A stretch of 64,000 bases of DNA, taken from Pseudomonas mendocina (GTDB taxonomy: Bacteria > Pseudomonadota > Gammaproteobacteria > Pseudomonadales > Pseudomonadaceae). This document shows positions 27,565 through 39,235 of the stretch, piece after piece; positions within the stretch are counted from its first letter, which is position 1, and every line of letters begins with the position of its first letter. The stretch lies in the NCBI RefSeq assembly GCF_900636545.1, contig NZ_LR134290.1, positions 3,906,001-3,970,000 on the forward strand, written 5' to 3'. Position numbers and translations under genes: made by a program. The notes beneath the pieces were generated by a model, which was not told where the DNA came from, searched no databases, and was given only the letters and a program-made list of their open reading frames with translations.

Positions 27565-28503
27565 ATGAAACCGGCGCACTGGCAGGCAGACCTGCAGCAA
27601 ATTCAACAGTTGCGACTCTTTCAGAATGTCGCCACCAGCAGCCTCGACCAGTTGCTGCGGGAATTTCGTGCCTGCGAGCTGGATGCAGGCGAGGTATTGC
27701 TCTCCCCTTTCAACCGCAACCAGCACCTCTATCTGCTGATCGAGGGCCAATTGCGCGTCTATCTCGGCTCGCTGGACAACCAGGCCGTCAGCACCCTCGA
27801 AGTGGGCGACTGCGCCGGTGAAATCAGCTTCATCGACAACGAGCATCCCTCCGCCTACGTGGTAGCCGAACGCCCATCGATCGTCTTGCGCCTGCATCGC
27901 GAATCCCTGGTGGCGCTGTTTCAACAATCCCCACAGATGATGCAGAACCTGCTGGAGCTGCTCTGCGACCGTGTGCGCAAGGGCAACCGGCAGATTCTCG
28001 ACAGCGAGCAGAACGCCAATGTCGACACCCTCACCGGCTGTTTCAACCGGCGCTGGCTTGAGCATGTGTTCGAGCGCGAGAGCACCCGCTGTGCGTTCAA
28101 TGATGAGCCCATGTCGCTGCTGATGCTCGACGTCGACCACTTCAAGACCTACAACGACCAGCACGGCCATCTGGCCGGCGATTACGCCCTGTGCCTGGTG
28201 GCACACACCCTGAGCAGCCAGCTCCGGCCCAAGGACAGCCTGATACGCTTCGGTGGCGAGGAGTTCGTCATTCTCCTGCCGGAGATCGCCGCCGAGGCTG
28301 CACGCGGCATCGGCGAACGCCTGCGTGCCAGCCTGGAACAGATCGCGTCCTTCTACTCGCCGGTTGGGGTTCTGCCCGGCGTGACCATCTCCATCGGCCT
28401 GGCGCAGATGCAGCCGCAGGACAGCTTGCAGGGCCTGATCGCGCGGGCCGATGCGGCGCTGTACCAAGCCAAGCAACAAGGCCGCAACTGCCTCTGCGGC
28501 TGA
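27565..28503 (+). CDS. Diguanylate cyclase with cyclic-nucleotide-binding domain
   Basis: A soluble c-di-GMP-forming enzyme of about 312 residues. Residues 15-130 form a cNMP/CRP-like sensor barrel (FQNVATSSLDQLLREF, LYLLIEGQLRVYLG, GDCAGEISFIDNEHPSAYVVA). The C-terminal GGDEF domain carries GGEEF and an I-site RPKD five residues before it. It lacks the helix-turn-helix of CRP, so the sensor probably controls the cyclase. The ATG at 27565 fits where the homologous region starts; an in-frame ATG at 27481 has a poorly spaced ribosome site. Confidence 0.88.
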   Translation: MKPAHWQADLQQIQQLRLFQNVATSSLDQLLREFRACELDAGEVLLSPFNRNQHLYLLIEGQLRVYLGSLDNQAVSTLEVGDCAGEISFIDNEHPSAYVVAERPSIVLRLHRESLVALFQQSPQMMQNLLELLCDRVRKGNRQILDSEQNANVDTLTGCFNRRWLEHVFERESTRCAFNDEPMSLLMLDVDHFKTYNDQHGHLAGDYALCLVAHTLSSQLRPKDSLIRFGGEEFVILLPEIAAEAARGIGERLRASLEQIASFYSPVGVLPGVTISIGLAQMQPQDSLQGLIARADAALYQAKQQGRNCLCG

Positions 28504-28590
28504 GCGTTGCACACATACTCCGACATTGCGCCGGACGCTACGCTTCCCTGCTAGAGTGCCCGGCATAACAACATGCCCGGATGGCTACCC

Positions 28591-29754
28591 ATGCGCAAAC
28601 TGCTGATCGCCCTGCTTCTGCTGGTTCCCCTCTCCGCCCTCGCCGTGCTCAGCCTGCCGCAAGTGATCGACGCGCAGATGAACAGCGTCGCCAACCCGCC
28701 CCCCTATACGGCCAGCGCCAGCGCGCAGAAGCTGCACCAGGGCCTGTTCGTCGCCGATCTGCATGACGACGCCCTGCTCTGGGAGCGCGACCTGCTCAAA
28801 CGCTACGATTACGGCCATTCCGACCTGCCGCGCATGCTCGAAGGCCGCCTCGGCCTGCAGGTGTTCTCCACCGTGACCAAGACCCCACGCGGCCTGAACA
28901 TGGAGAGCAACGGCGCCGACAGCGACAACATCACACTGCTCGCCATGGCCCAGCGCTGGCCGCGGGAAACCTGGAACAGCCTGCTGCAGCGCGCGCTGTA
29001 CCAGGCACAGAAACTCCAGGACGCCGCCGCCGGCAGCGACGGCCGCCTGGTGCTGATCCGCACCCACGCCGACCTGGCGAACTTCATCGAAGCCTGGGCA
29101 AAAGACCCGCGCCGCGTCGCCGGCCTGCTCGCCACCGAGGGCCTGCAACCCATCGAGGGCAAGCTGGAAAACATCGATGTGCTGTATGACGCAGGCTTTC
29201 GCGTCGCCGGCCTGACCCACTTCTTCGACAACGAGGTCGGCGGCTCGGCCCACGGGCTGGAGAAAGGCGGGCTGACCCCGCTGGGCAGGCAAGTGGTTAC
29301 CCGGCTGGAAGAAAAATCCATGCTGGTGGATCTGGCCCACGCCTCGCGCCCATTGATCGATGATGTACTGGCCATGGCCAAACGCCCGGTGCTGGTCTCG
29401 CACACCGGCGTCGAAGGCACCTGTGCCGGCACACGCAACCTCAGCGACAAGCACCTGCAGGCCATTGCCGCCACGGGCGGGGTGATCGGTATCGGCTACT
29501 GGAGCACCGCGGTGTGCGACACCTCGGTCGCCGCCATCGTCAAAGCCATCCGCTACGCTGCAGACAAGGTCGGCGTCGAGTATGTCGCCCTGGGCTCGGA
29601 CTTCAACGGCACCGTGCACACGCCATTCGATGTCACCGGCTTGGCGCAGATCACCGAAGGCCTGCAAGGCGCCGGCTTCGACGACACGGCCATCGCCGCC
29701 ATCATGGGTGGCAACGTCCAGCGTCTGCTGCTGGCCAGTCTGCCGGAGAAATGA
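28591..29754 (+). CDS. Membrane dipeptidase, peptidase family M19
   Basis: Zinc dipeptidase of the renal dipeptidase (M19) family, about 387 residues, exported or anchored by an N-terminal segment (LLIALLLLVPLSALAVL). Metal-site motifs are visible: VADLHDDALLWERD (His-x-Asp), the bridging Glu in LLATEGLQPIE, VDLAHASRP, LVSHTGVEGTC and VALGSDFNGT. It cleaves dipeptides, some members with D-residue specificity. The ATG at 28591 has GGATGG upstream; one at 28573 has no ribosome site. Confidence 0.9.
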   Translation: MRKLLIALLLLVPLSALAVLSLPQVIDAQMNSVANPPPYTASASAQKLHQGLFVADLHDDALLWERDLLKRYDYGHSDLPRMLEGRLGLQVFSTVTKTPRGLNMESNGADSDNITLLAMAQRWPRETWNSLLQRALYQAQKLQDAAAGSDGRLVLIRTHADLANFIEAWAKDPRRVAGLLATEGLQPIEGKLENIDVLYDAGFRVAGLTHFFDNEVGGSAHGLEKGGLTPLGRQVVTRLEEKSMLVDLAHASRPLIDDVLAMAKRPVLVSHTGVEGTCAGTRNLSDKHLQAIAATGGVIGIGYWSTAVCDTSVAAIVKAIRYAADKVGVEYVALGSDFNGTVHTPFDVTGLAQITEGLQGAGFDDTAIAAIMGGNVQRLLLASLPEK

Positions 29755-29864
29755 GGCACTGACCGCACGGTACTCTTGACAGACGCGAGCGAAGCACTTC
29801 GCCACGCCCGCGTCTTGCATTACACTGGCGGGCGTTCACTCCTTAACCAGTCGATGAGAAGCCC

Positions 29865-31313
29865 GTGCTCAAAGCACTCAAGAAAATGTTCGGCAAAGCC
29901 GAAGACGAGCAGCCGCAACCAGCGCCGTCACCCGCAACAGCGCCCGCCCGGAACAGTGGCGCCGACGACAAGCGTCCCCGCAAGAACAAGCCCGCCCGCA
30001 ACGCTGGCGAGACCACTGGCGAGAGCCCCGCTGCACAACAGCCGCGCCCGCCGAAAGCCGAGAAACCGCGCCGCGAACGCCCAGCCAAACCGGTCGATAC
30101 CTGGAAGCTGGAAGATTTCGTGGTCGAGCCAGCCGAAGGCAAGACGCGCTTCCATGACTTCAAGCTCGCCCCCGAGCTGATGCACGCCATCCACGACCTC
30201 GGCTTCCCCTACTGCACGCCGATCCAGGCTGGCGTACTGGGCTACACCCTCAAGGGCCAGGACGCCATCGGCCGCGCCCAGACTGGCACCGGCAAGACCG
30301 CCGCGTTCCTCATCTCGATCATCACCCAGTTGCTGCAGACCCCGGCGCCGAAAGAGCGCTACATGGGCGAGCCACGCGCACTGATCATCGCGCCGACCCG
30401 CGAGCTGGTCGTGCAGATCGCCAAGGACGCCGCCGAGCTGACCAAGTACACCAAGCTCAACGTCATGAGCTTCGTCGGCGGCATGGACTTCGACAAGCAG
30501 CTCAAGCAGCTGGAATCGCGTTTCTGCGACATCCTCGTGGCCACCCCGGGCCGTCTGCTGGACTTCAACCAGCGCGGCGAGGTGCACCTGGACATGGTCG
30601 AGGTGATGGTCCTGGACGAAGCCGACCGCATGCTCGACATGGGTTTCATCCCGCAGGTGCGCCAGATCATCCGCCAGACCCCGATGAAGGGCGACCGCCA
30701 GACCCTGCTGTTCTCCGCCACCTTCACCGACGACGTGATGAACCTGGCCAAGCAGTGGACGGTCAACCCGGCCATCGTCGAGATCGAGCCGGAGAACGTC
30801 GCCAGCGATACCGTCGAACAGCACGTCTACGCCGTCGCCTCCGCGGACAAGTACAAGCTGCTCTATAACCTGGTGACGCAGAATGCCTGGGACCGGGTGA
30901 TGGTCTTCGCCAACCGCAAGGACGAAGTACGCCGCATCGAGGAACGCCTGACCCGCGACGGCGTCAGCGCCGCGCAGATGTCAGGTGACGTACCGCAGCA
31001 CAAGCGTATCAAGGTGCTCGAAGGCTTCCGCGCCGGCCATATCCGCGTGCTGGTGGCCACCGATGTGGCCGGCCGTGGCATCCATGTCGACGGCATCAGC
31101 CACGTGATCAACTTCACCCTGCCGGAAGATCCGGACGACTACGTGCACCGCATCGGCCGTACCGGCCGCGCCGGCACCAGCGGTACCTCGATCAGCTTCG
31201 CCGGCGAGGACGACGCCTTCGCCCTGCCGCCGATCGAAGCGCTGATCGGTCGCAAGATCCAGTGCGAGATGCCGCCGGACGAACTGCTCAAGCCGGTGCC
31301 GCGTAGGCACTGA
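29865..31313 (+). CDS. rhlB: ATP-dependent RNA helicase RhlB
   Basis: DEAD-box helicase of the RNA degradosome, 482 residues. Motifs in order: Q motif [19 protein letters not shown], Ia [30 protein letters not shown] and [12 protein letters not shown]. The first 75 residues are a Pro/Lys/Arg-rich extension, common in pseudomonads and longer than in E. coli, probably for RNA or partner binding. The start is GTG at 29865 with GATGAGAAG upstream. A strong terminator at 31329 closes the gene. Confidence 0.95.
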   Translation: MLKALKKMFGKAEDEQPQPAPSPATAPARNSGADDKRPRKNKPARNAGETTGESPAAQQPRPPKAEKPRRERPAKPVDTWKLEDFVVEPAEGKTRFHDFKLAPELMHAIHDLGFPYCTPIQAGVLGYTLKGQDAIGRAQTGTGKTAAFLISIITQLLQTPAPKERYMGEPRALIIAPTRELVVQIAKDAAELTKYTKLNVMSFVGGMDFDKQLKQLESRFCDILVATPGRLLDFNQRGEVHLDMVEVMVLDEADRMLDMGFIPQVRQIIRQTPMKGDRQTLLFSATFTDDVMNLAKQWTVNPAIVEIEPENVASDTVEQHVYAVASADKYKLLYNLVTQNAWDRVMVFANRKDEVRRIEERLTRDGVSAAQMSGDVPQHKRIKVLEGFRAGHIRVLVATDVAGRGIHVDGISHVINFTLPEDPDDYVHRIGRTGRAGTSGTSISFAGEDDAFALPPIEALIGRKIQCEMPPDELLKPVPRRH

Positions 31314-31328
31314 TCGGTTTGGCAGACA

Positions 31329-31360
31329 AAAAAGGCGAAGCCATCCAGCTTCGCCTTTTT
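31329..31360 (+). terminator. Terminator of rhlB
   Basis: A perfect 13-base stem, AAAAAGGCGAAGC at 31329-31341 against GCTTCGCCTTTTT at 31348-31360, with a six-base loop. The run of T makes it a textbook rho-independent terminator. It lies 27 bases before the next gene, which therefore needs its own promoter or read-through. Confidence 0.92.
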
Positions 31361-31380
31361 CATTTATCCAGTTGGTTTGA

Positions 31381-32925
<1,545 letters not shown>

Positions 32926-32945
<20 letters not shown>

Positions 32946-33858
32946 CGGAACCCTGCCCAGGTTTGCCGGCGTCGTCGAGATGCGGAACGAACGTGCGCCG
33001 ATCCTCCCCGGCCAGCGTCAGCTCCAGTACACGGTCTCGTCCGCCTTCGGCAACCAGGTATCGGCCGTTTTCCAGCGGCAGAATGGCTTGCGGCGCCTTG
33101 AGGAACGACAACACGGTGGTCTGCTCGCCCTGGGCGTCGACCAGCAGCAGGCGGGCGCGATGGGTCGAGTCCTCGCTGATCCACAGGCCCTGCTCGTCGC
33201 ACAGCAGGAAGGTCGGGTTACGCAGGCCATCGATCACTACCGGGTCGCGGCCGTCCTCGCGCAGCTCGCGAATCACACCGCTTTCCTTTTCGCTATAGAG
33301 CATGCGGCCGTCGGTGCAGCGGGTGATCGACTCGGTCTCCGAGAGGTTGTCACGCACCACGCTCAGTTGCCGATCATCCCAGCGGTAGCGCCATAGCCGG
33401 CCATTTCCCTTGCGATCCTCGATGGCATAGAGGTAGCGGCCATCGTCCCACAGCCCCTGCACCTGATCGCCCTCGAACAGCTCGGAAACACGCTTGCCCT
33501 GCAGGAAGCTGACTGGCTTGCCGCCCGACTCCTGGCTGAACACCAGACCGCCGCGCGTGGCGAGCAAACCATCGGGCTTGGACAGCCCCTCGACCACCAC
33601 GTCACGGTCACCATCAGGTTGCATCAGCAGAATACTGCCGCGGCCATCCTGCAGTTCCTGGCTGACCAAAATCCCGCCGTCCGCTGCTCGCGCCAGCCCT
33701 GCCGCCTTCTGCACGTCATCGTAGGCAACGCGGTACGACCAGCCGCTGGCGGCCTGCACCGGAAAGAAGTACTGCCAGGCGAAAAATGCCAGGGCGGCGG
33801 CAACCAGCGCGGCAGCCGCCAGCAGTGCGTTTTTCAGCAAACGCAGGGACATGTTCAT
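32926..33858 (-). CDS. Membrane-anchored beta-propeller protein (SMP-30-like)
   Basis: A 310-residue protein with one N-terminal helix (ALLAAAALVAAALAFFAW), followed by repeated beta-propeller blades such as GLARAADGGILVSQEL, GLSKPDGLLATRGGLVFS and GLWDDGRYLYAIED. The fold suggests an SMP-30/NHL-like periplasmic propeller with ligand or lactonase function; no catalytic site can be assigned. The ATG at 33858 lies two bases after the mntP stop and the genes are probably co-transcribed. Confidence 0.75.
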
Positions 33859-33860
33859 GT

Positions 33861-34430
33861 TCACAGACTCGCAAAGTGTTCGTAGAGAATCGTCGCGCCA
33901 ACCAGCATCAGCACCACACCACCGACGATCTCGGCACGCTTGCCAACCAGTTGACCGAGCATACGACCGAGCAACATGCCAAATGTCACCATCAGGGTGG
34001 TGGCCAAACCGATACAAAGTGCTGCGACCAGTATGTTCACCTCGATGAAGGCGAGGCTCACGCCAACGGCCAGTGCGTCGATGCTGGTGGCCACCGCGGT
34101 GACGGCCAGCACCCAGAAGGAATGGCGCGAGGGTTTGTCTTCAGACGCATCGTCATCGGCACTGAGGCCCGCATGAATCATGTGCAGGCCGAGCCCGACC
34201 AGCAGCACGAAGGCGATCCAGTGATCCCACTCGAGGACGAAGCGGCTGGCCGCCTGGCCGATCAGCCAGCCGATGATCGGCGTGATGGCCTCGATGGTGC
34301 CGAAGATCAAGCCGGCACGCAGGGCTTCGGCGAAGCGCGGCTTGTGCAGGCCCGAGCCCTTGCCGATGGCAGCAGCGAAGGCATCCGTCGACATGGCGAA
34401 GGACAGAAGAAGCAGCGAGAGAGGATTCAA
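33861..34430 (-). CDS. mntP: Manganese efflux pump MntP
   Basis: Inner-membrane Mn(II) exporter of 189 residues with six helices in two related halves: [16 protein letters not shown] near the start and [15 protein letters not shown] in the second half, each with the Asp needed for export. I take the TTG at 34430 as start: GGAG lies six bases before it and the protein then begins [17 protein letters not shown], as in the family. A yybP-ykoY manganese riboswitch lies immediately upstream (34494-34600). Confidence 0.95.
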   Translation of the reverse strand: MNPLSLLLLSFAMSTDAFAAAIGKGSGLHKPRFAEALRAGLIFGTIEAITPIIGWLIGQAASRFVLEWDHWIAFVLLVGLGLHMIHAGLSADDDASEDKPSRHSFWVLAVTAVATSIDALAVGVSLAFIEVNILVAALCIGLATTLMVTFGMLLGRMLGQLVGKRAEIVGGVVLMLVGATILYEHFASL

Positions 34431-34454
34431 GGGAAACTCCAGCCGGGCCTGAGT

Positions 34455-34600
34455 CAACGACAAGCCACTGCGCGCCCGACCTGGCACAGGACTGTCGTTG
34501 GTCTCACCAATCCCAGCGGATGCGTTGGCCACGGCAGGTTGCCGAGAATGTTGACCAACGCGCCGACGCTAGCGCGACGGCAGGCTACTCCCCAAAGAGG
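34455..34600 (-). promoter_or_regulatory. yybP-ykoY manganese riboswitch of mntP
   Basis: The minus strand carries the two conserved blocks of this aptamer: GGGGAGTAG (in CTTTGGGGAGTAG, plus 34585-34597) and GTCAACATTCTCGG, followed by TGGTGAGACCAACGAC. High Mn(II) should stabilise it and turn on mntP. After the aptamer, TGTCGTTG (plus 34455-34462) can pair perfectly over eight bases with CAACGACA at the aptamer's end (plus 34493-34500). This is a candidate expression platform about 25 bases before the TTG start. Blocks are seen; mechanism is inferred. Confidence 0.9.
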
Positions 34601-34684
34601 TGCGCAGGATAAACCCAAGCGCGCCGGGGCGGAAGTGGCGGCGCCCAGCAACCGCTCAGCGGTGCCTGCACCGCCGACCTTGCA

Positions 34685-34987
34685 TCAGGTCTCGACGCCC
34701 TGCTCGAGCGGTTTCTCGGGCTTCGCCTGCGGTGTCTCGGCGTCCTGCTCGTTCTCCTTGTCGTCCTCGCCAAGTGCTCGGTTGGTGGACTCTTGCAGGG
34801 AGTCCACCTGGCGGTTGACCTCATCCACCACCTCGCCAACTGAATCACTGATCAGCGCCTGTGCTTCCTTTTTCGCCTCTTCGGCGAGCTTCTGCGCGGA
34901 CTGCTCGGCAGCATCGCAGCCCGCCAGGGTGATCAGCGCTACGCCCAGGACGACAGGCGTCAGGCGTTTTTTCCAGGTTTGATACAT
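34685..34987 (-). CDS. Small lipoprotein with helical, acidic C-terminus
   Basis: A 100-residue exported protein. The lipobox is LAGC in ALITLAGCDAAEQ, so the mature protein begins at Cys24. The remainder is a predicted helix (AQKLAEEAKKEAQALISDSV, EVNRQVDSLQEST) and a Glu/Asp/Pro-rich tail ending EQGVET. The outer membrane is likely because Asp follows Cys, which in E. coli would be an inner-membrane signal; in Pseudomonas this rule is weaker. Function unknown. The ATG at 34987 follows GGAG. It lies between TerC and the mntP riboswitch. Confidence 0.78.
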   Translation of the reverse strand: MYQTWKKRLTPVVLGVALITLAGCDAAEQSAQKLAEEAKKEAQALISDSVGEVVDEVNRQVDSLQESTNRALGEDDKENEQDAETPQAKPEKPLEQGVET

Positions 34988-35046
34988 CTCGATTTCTCCA
35001 CTTGCGAAACCGGACCTCGCCAGTGTGACGAGGCTCGGTTCATATG

Positions 35047-36033
35047 TCAGATGTTGGCGGGCGGCTGGCCGCGAGTCTTGTACAGCGACAGCAGTACGCC
35101 ACCGATCAGCAGGCCCAGGGTCACGCTCAGCGACACCGCAGCCGGGATCTTGCCGATGATGCCGACCAGGAAGATTTTCGCGCCGATGAACACCAGCACC
35201 AGGGCCAGCGCGTACTTGAGGTAGGCGAAGCGGTGGATCAGCGCCGCCAGGGCGAAGTACAGGGCGCGCAAGCCGAGGATGGCGAAGATGTTCGAGGTGT
35301 AGACGATGAACGGATCCTGGGTGATGGCGAAGATCGCCGGCACGCTGTCGATGGCGAACACCAGGTCGGCGCACTCGATCAGGATCAGCGCCAGGAACAG
35401 CGGCGTCACCCACAGCACGCTGCGCCCCTTGCCATCGTCCTGGCGCACGAAGAAGCGTTGGCCGTGCAGCTCATCAGTCACGCGCAGGTGCTTGCGCAGA
35501 AACTTGACCAGCACGTTGTTCTGCAGGTCCGGCGCATCGTCGAGCTTGGAGAACAGCATCTTCACGCCGGTGAAGAACAGGAAGGCGCCGAACACATAGA
35601 GAATCCAGCTGAACTCGTGAATCAGCGCTGCACCCAGGCCGATCATGATCGCCCGCAGCACCAGCACGCCCATGATTCCCCAGAACAGCACCTTGTGCTG
35701 GTACTGCCGCGGGATGGCGAGGAAGCTGAAGATCATGGCCATGAGAAACACGTTGTCCATCGACAGCGATTTCTCGATCAGAAAGCCGGTGAGGTAATCC
35801 ATGCTGGCGTCGCCGCCCTTCTGGAAGAACACCCAGACACCGAACAACAGACCCGCACTGATGTAGCCACCCGAGAGCAACAGGCTCTCGCGCACGCCGA
35901 TCTCGCGGTTGTCGCGATGCAGCACGCCAAGGTCGAAGGCCAGCAGGGAGATGACGACAGCGATGAAGACCAGCCACAACCAGGTGGCTGTGCCGAGGAA
36001 GTCGGCGAAGAGAAACGGTTCGAGGGCAGTCAT
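35047..36033 (-). CDS. TerC/Alx-family membrane protein
   Basis: Inner-membrane protein of 328 residues, about nine helices, of the TerC family, whose members Alx and YceF/MeeF-like proteins export Mn(II). Conserved acidic sites are DYLTGFLIEKSLSMDNVFLM and LILIECADLVFAIDSVPAI. Alx in E. coli is controlled by a yybP-ykoY element; the 197-base leader here shows no such blocks. Start ATG at 36033 with TAGGAGGGG upstream. Its closeness to mntP (1 kb downstream) supports a role in manganese homeostasis. Confidence 0.9.
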   Translation of the reverse strand: MTALEPFLFADFLGTATWLWLVFIAVVISLLAFDLGVLHRDNREIGVRESLLLSGGYISAGLLFGVWVFFQKGGDASMDYLTGFLIEKSLSMDNVFLMAMIFSFLAIPRQYQHKVLFWGIMGVLVLRAIMIGLGAALIHEFSWILYVFGAFLFFTGVKMLFSKLDDAPDLQNNVLVKFLRKHLRVTDELHGQRFFVRQDDGKGRSVLWVTPLFLALILIECADLVFAIDSVPAIFAITQDPFIVYTSNIFAILGLRALYFALAALIHRFAYLKYALALVLVFIGAKIFLVGIIGKIPAAVSLSVTLGLLIGGVLLSLYKTRGQPPANI

Positions 36034-36230
36034 GAGCCCCTCCTACAGTCAGATTGAACAGACTGTGATTCCGACATCGCGGTGTTAACCGCCAGAGGGG
36101 CCCGGCATCACGGGCGCAAATATATTCAGGCCGCGAACTCCGCTCAACGGGGCGAATTTTGCAAAGTATTTCAAGGCAATTAGCCCATTTCTCGCGCGGA
36201 GGTTCTACCCAGAGCGGCGGCCGGCGCATT
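36034..36230. other. Leader of the TerC gene
   Basis: These 197 bases between polB and TerC contain only the TerC ribosome site (TAGGAGGGG) that I can support. I looked for yybP-ykoY blocks, which control TerC/Alx genes elsewhere, and did not find them. Confidence 0.5.
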
Positions 36231-38594
36231 TCAGAACAGCCCGAGCTGCCCATCTACCAGCCGCTCGAACTCACCGCCGACGAACGGCAGGATGGCATCG
36301 GCCACAGGTTTCAACTGACGGCTGATGTAGTGCTCGTAGTCCACCGGTGACAGCAGGCGCTCCAGTGGTTGCGGCCCGCTAGTGGTGATCAGGTAGCTGA
36401 TCCAGCCGCCGCGCTGGTACTGCAACGGTCGATCCAGACGCTGGTTGTGCTCGTCGGCCAGACGTGCGGCGCGTACGTGCGGCGGCACGTTGCGCTGGTA
36501 GTCATCGAGGCGCCGGCGCAAGCGCTTGCGATACACCAGCAACTCGTCCAGCTCGCCGGCCAGCGTACGATTCACGTAGTCGCGCACGTAGTCCTCGTAG
36601 GGCTGGCCGGCGAACACCAGGCGATACAGCTCCTGCTGGAAGCGCTGGGCCAGCGGCGACCAGTCGGTGCGCACCGTCTCCAGCCCCTTGAACACCATGC
36701 GTTCGCTGCCGTCTACGTCGTGAACCAGGCCGGCATAACGCTTCTTGCTGCCCTCCTCGGTGCCGCGAATGGTGGGCATGAGAAAGCGCCGGTAATGGGT
36801 CTCGAACTGCAGCTCCAGGGCGCTGGTCAGGCCGTATTCCTGCTGCAGATGCTCGCGCCACCAGGCGTTGACGCGAGCCACCAGCGCGCGACCGATGTGT
36901 GTCGCCTCGTCCTCGTCGTGGGCGCGGCCGAGCCAGACGAAGGTGGAGTCGGTGTCGCCGTAGATCACCGCATGCCCCTCAGCTTCGATGAGCTCGCGGG
37001 TGCGCTTCATGATCTGGTGCCCGCGCAGGGTGATGGACGATGCCAGGCGTGGGTCGAAGAAGCGGCAGCCGCTGGAGCCAAGCACACCGTAGAAGGCGTT
37101 CATGATGATCTTCAGCGCCTGTGACAAGGCCGCGTTGCCCTCGCGCTTGGCCGCCTCACGGCCCTGCCAGACGCGCTCGACGATGGCCGGCAGGCAATGC
37201 CGGGTACGCGAGAAACGGGCGCCGCGAAAACCCTCCACCGAATGTTCGTTATCCGGCTGGTGCAACCCTTCGACCAGCCCCAGCGGATCGATCAGAAAGC
37301 TGCGGATGATCGACGGGTACAGGCTCTTGTAGTCCAGCACCAGCACCGAATCGTACAGACCGGGGCGCGAGTCCATGACGAAACCGCCAGGGCTGTTCTC
37401 GCCACGAATGTCACCGAGATTGGGCGCGACGAAACCCAGACGGTGCATGGGCGGCAGGTACAGGTGGGTGAAGGCCGCCACCGAGCCGCCGCTGCGGTCG
37501 GCGGCCAAACCAGTGACGCTGGAGCGCTCCAGCAGGAAGGCGAGCAGATCGGTGTGGGCGAAGATGCGCGTGACCAACTCGCAGTCCTTGAGGTTGTAGA
37601 GGGCCAGCGCCGGCTTGTCCTCGTCGAACATGCGCTGGATCTCGTCCATCCGTGCATAGGGCGTGTCGATGGCCTTGCCCTCGCCGAGCAGGGTCTGCGC
37701 CACCGATTCCAGGCTGAACGAGGGAAAGCTCCAGGTTGCCGAACGCAGCGCCTCGATACCGTCGATGATCAAACGCCCGGCCGCCTCGGCGAAGTAGTGC
37801 TGGCTGCTGTTGTGCTGGCGCCAGCCCATCACGTCGCCGCCACGCCCCAGCAGCAGCGGGACCTTGAGTTGCTCGGCGTGATCGCGCAGCACGCGCAGGT
37901 CGAACTGCACCAGGTTCCAGCCGATGATGGCATCCGGATCATGCCGCTGCAGCCAGTCGTTCAGGCGTTCGAGCAGCACCTTGCGGCTGTCGCAGTACTC
38001 CAGTTCGAAGTCGACGATACTCGCGTCGCCATTGGCCGGGCCGAGCATATACACCTGGCGCTGACCACAGCCTTCCAGGGCGATGGAATACAGCTCGCCG
38101 CGGGCGCTGGTCTCGATATCCAGCGACACCAGGCGCAGCGCCGGGCGGTAATCGGTGGCGGGTTTGAGCGACTTGCACAGCAGGCTGCCGTCTTCCTGCT
38201 CGATACCGTCGAACAGCACGCTGGCGGTGATAAAGCGCTCCATCAGGTAGCGATCCGGCGGGCGGATATCGGCCTCGTAGACGTCGACGCCGACCTGGCG
38301 CAGCTTCTTCTCCAGTTGCAGCAACTGGCGGTACTGGCGGCAATACAGGCCCAGCACCGGGCGGTGTTTGAAGTCGCGCAAGGTCAGTTCGCGCAGCTCG
38401 ACGCCCTTCTCATTACGCAACAATGGCTCGGCCCAGGCGCGCTGCTCGGCGGGGATAAAAGCCACCGTCTCCTGGCACGGCAGGCGTATCTGACGCGGGC
38501 CGGCATCGGTCGCCAGCCAGAAGGCCACCTCGGTGCCTTCCGGCGTATCGCGCCAATGGCGGCTGAGCACGAAGCCTTGCTGGGGTTGCGTCAT
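36231..38594 (-). CDS. polB: DNA polymerase II
   Basis: Family B polymerase for replication restart and translesion synthesis, 787 residues (E. coli 783). The 3'-5' exonuclease shows SLDIETS (Exo I), [10 protein letters not shown] (Exo II); the polymerase shows DYKSLYPSI (motif A), [12 protein letters not shown] (B) and [10 protein letters not shown] (C). The start [20 protein letters not shown] aligns well to the E. coli protein; the ATG three bases upstream is also possible. A SOS LexA box is not apparent in the upstream repeat region. A 197-base gap with no identified element lies between its end and TerC. Confidence 0.95.
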   Translation of the reverse strand: MTQPQQGFVLSRHWRDTPEGTEVAFWLATDAGPRQIRLPCQETVAFIPAEQRAWAEPLLRNEKGVELRELTLRDFKHRPVLGLYCRQYRQLLQLEKKLRQVGVDVYEADIRPPDRYLMERFITASVLFDGIEQEDGSLLCKSLKPATDYRPALRLVSLDIETSARGELYSIALEGCGQRQVYMLGPANGDASIVDFELEYCDSRKVLLERLNDWLQRHDPDAIIGWNLVQFDLRVLRDHAEQLKVPLLLGRGGDVMGWRQHNSSQHYFAEAAGRLIIDGIEALRSATWSFPSFSLESVAQTLLGEGKAIDTPYARMDEIQRMFDEDKPALALYNLKDCELVTRIFAHTDLLAFLLERSSVTGLAADRSGGSVAAFTHLYLPPMHRLGFVAPNLGDIRGENSPGGFVMDSRPGLYDSVLVLDYKSLYPSIIRSFLIDPLGLVEGLHQPDNEHSVEGFRGARFSRTRHCLPAIVERVWQGREAAKREGNAALSQALKIIMNAFYGVLGSSGCRFFDPRLASSITLRGHQIMKRTRELIEAEGHAVIYGDTDSTFVWLGRAHDEDEATHIGRALVARVNAWWREHLQQEYGLTSALELQFETHYRRFLMPTIRGTEEGSKKRYAGLVHDVDGSERMVFKGLETVRTDWSPLAQRFQQELYRLVFAGQPYEDYVRDYVNRTLAGELDELLVYRKRLRRRLDDYQRNVPPHVRAARLADEHNQRLDRPLQYQRGGWISYLITTSGPQPLERLLSPVDYEHYISRQLKPVADAILPFVGGEFERLVDGQLGLF

Positions 38595-38619
38595 CATCTT
38601 TTCAGGCAAGCACGATCTG

Positions 38620-38709
38620 CCCCCTCTCCCGCTTGCGGGAGAGGGCTGGGGAGAGGGTGTGAGCTTTTCCCCTCTCCCCCGGCCCCTCTCCCATGAATGG
38701 GAGAGGGGA
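38620..38709. repeat. CCCTCTCCC palindromes between polB and the globin gene
   Basis: Two hairpins lie in the divergent gap: CCCTCTCCCGC-TTGC-GGGAGAGGG (38622-38645) and CCCCTCTCCC-ATGAAT-GGGAGAGGGG (38684-38709), with further partial arms between. This C/T-rich palindrome is common in gamma- and betaproteobacterial intergenic DNA. It lies just upstream of the starts of both flanking genes. Confidence 0.8.
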
Positions 38710-38805
38710 GAAAACAGCCTCTGCTGTTGCCCATTACCTCGAACCAAACTGGCCGGCCATTCTACGCCAGCGGTTACAATGGCGCCTTTTCCGCGGAACA
38801 ACGCG

Positions 38806-39234
38806 ATGAGCGACACACCTCCCTACGGCACCGGCGATGCCTCCTACCAGGCCGCTGGCGGTGTCGACGGCCTGCGCCATCTGGTCGACGACTTCTACCG
38901 ACTGATGGACGAACGCCCCGAAGCCGCCGCACTGCGTGCCCTGCACCCAGCCGACCTGAGCGCCTCACGCGACAAGCTGGCGTGCTTTCTCAGTGGCTGG
39001 CTGGGCGGCCCACGCCTGTTCGCCGAAAAATACGGCAGCATCAGTATTCCAGCCTTCCATGCCCAGTGGCCAATCGACCAGGCGCTGGCGGAAAGCTGGC
39101 TGAGCTGCATGGCCGGCGCCATCGCCCTGCAGAACTATGACCCGGCGTTCGCCGACTATCTGCTGGTTCAACTGCGCGTACCCGCCGAACGCTCGGTGCA
39201 GGCCAGCCAAAACCGTCACCGCAAGGAAACCTGA
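38806..39234 (+). CDS. Group II truncated hemoglobin
   Basis: A 142-residue 2-on-2 globin. Features: [19 protein letters not shown] (helix A-B), [17 protein letters not shown] with the group II GWxGG pattern, the proximal His in [10 protein letters not shown] and Trp G8 in LAESWLSCM. It binds O2 or NO; in bacteria, members reduce oxidative or nitrosative stress. ATG at 38806. It overlaps none but is two bases from the FKBP gene, so the globin, FKBP and methyltransferase genes form one operon. Confidence 0.92.
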   Translation: MSDTPPYGTGDASYQAAGGVDGLRHLVDDFYRLMDERPEAAALRALHPADLSASRDKLACFLSGWLGGPRLFAEKYGSISIPAFHAQWPIDQALAESWLSCMAGAIALQNYDPAFADYLLVQLRVPAERSVQASQNRHRKET

Positions 39235-39235
39235 C

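Noticed and set aside
36034..36230. A riboswitch before TerC similar to that of E. coli alx
   Set aside because: The conserved GGGGAGTAG and GTCAACAT-type blocks are absent from both strands in this gap.
37197..38696. A 499-codon plus-strand frame opposite polB
   Set aside because: polB shows all polymerase and exonuclease motifs; the opposite frame has no recognisable domain and only reflects high-GC codon bias.
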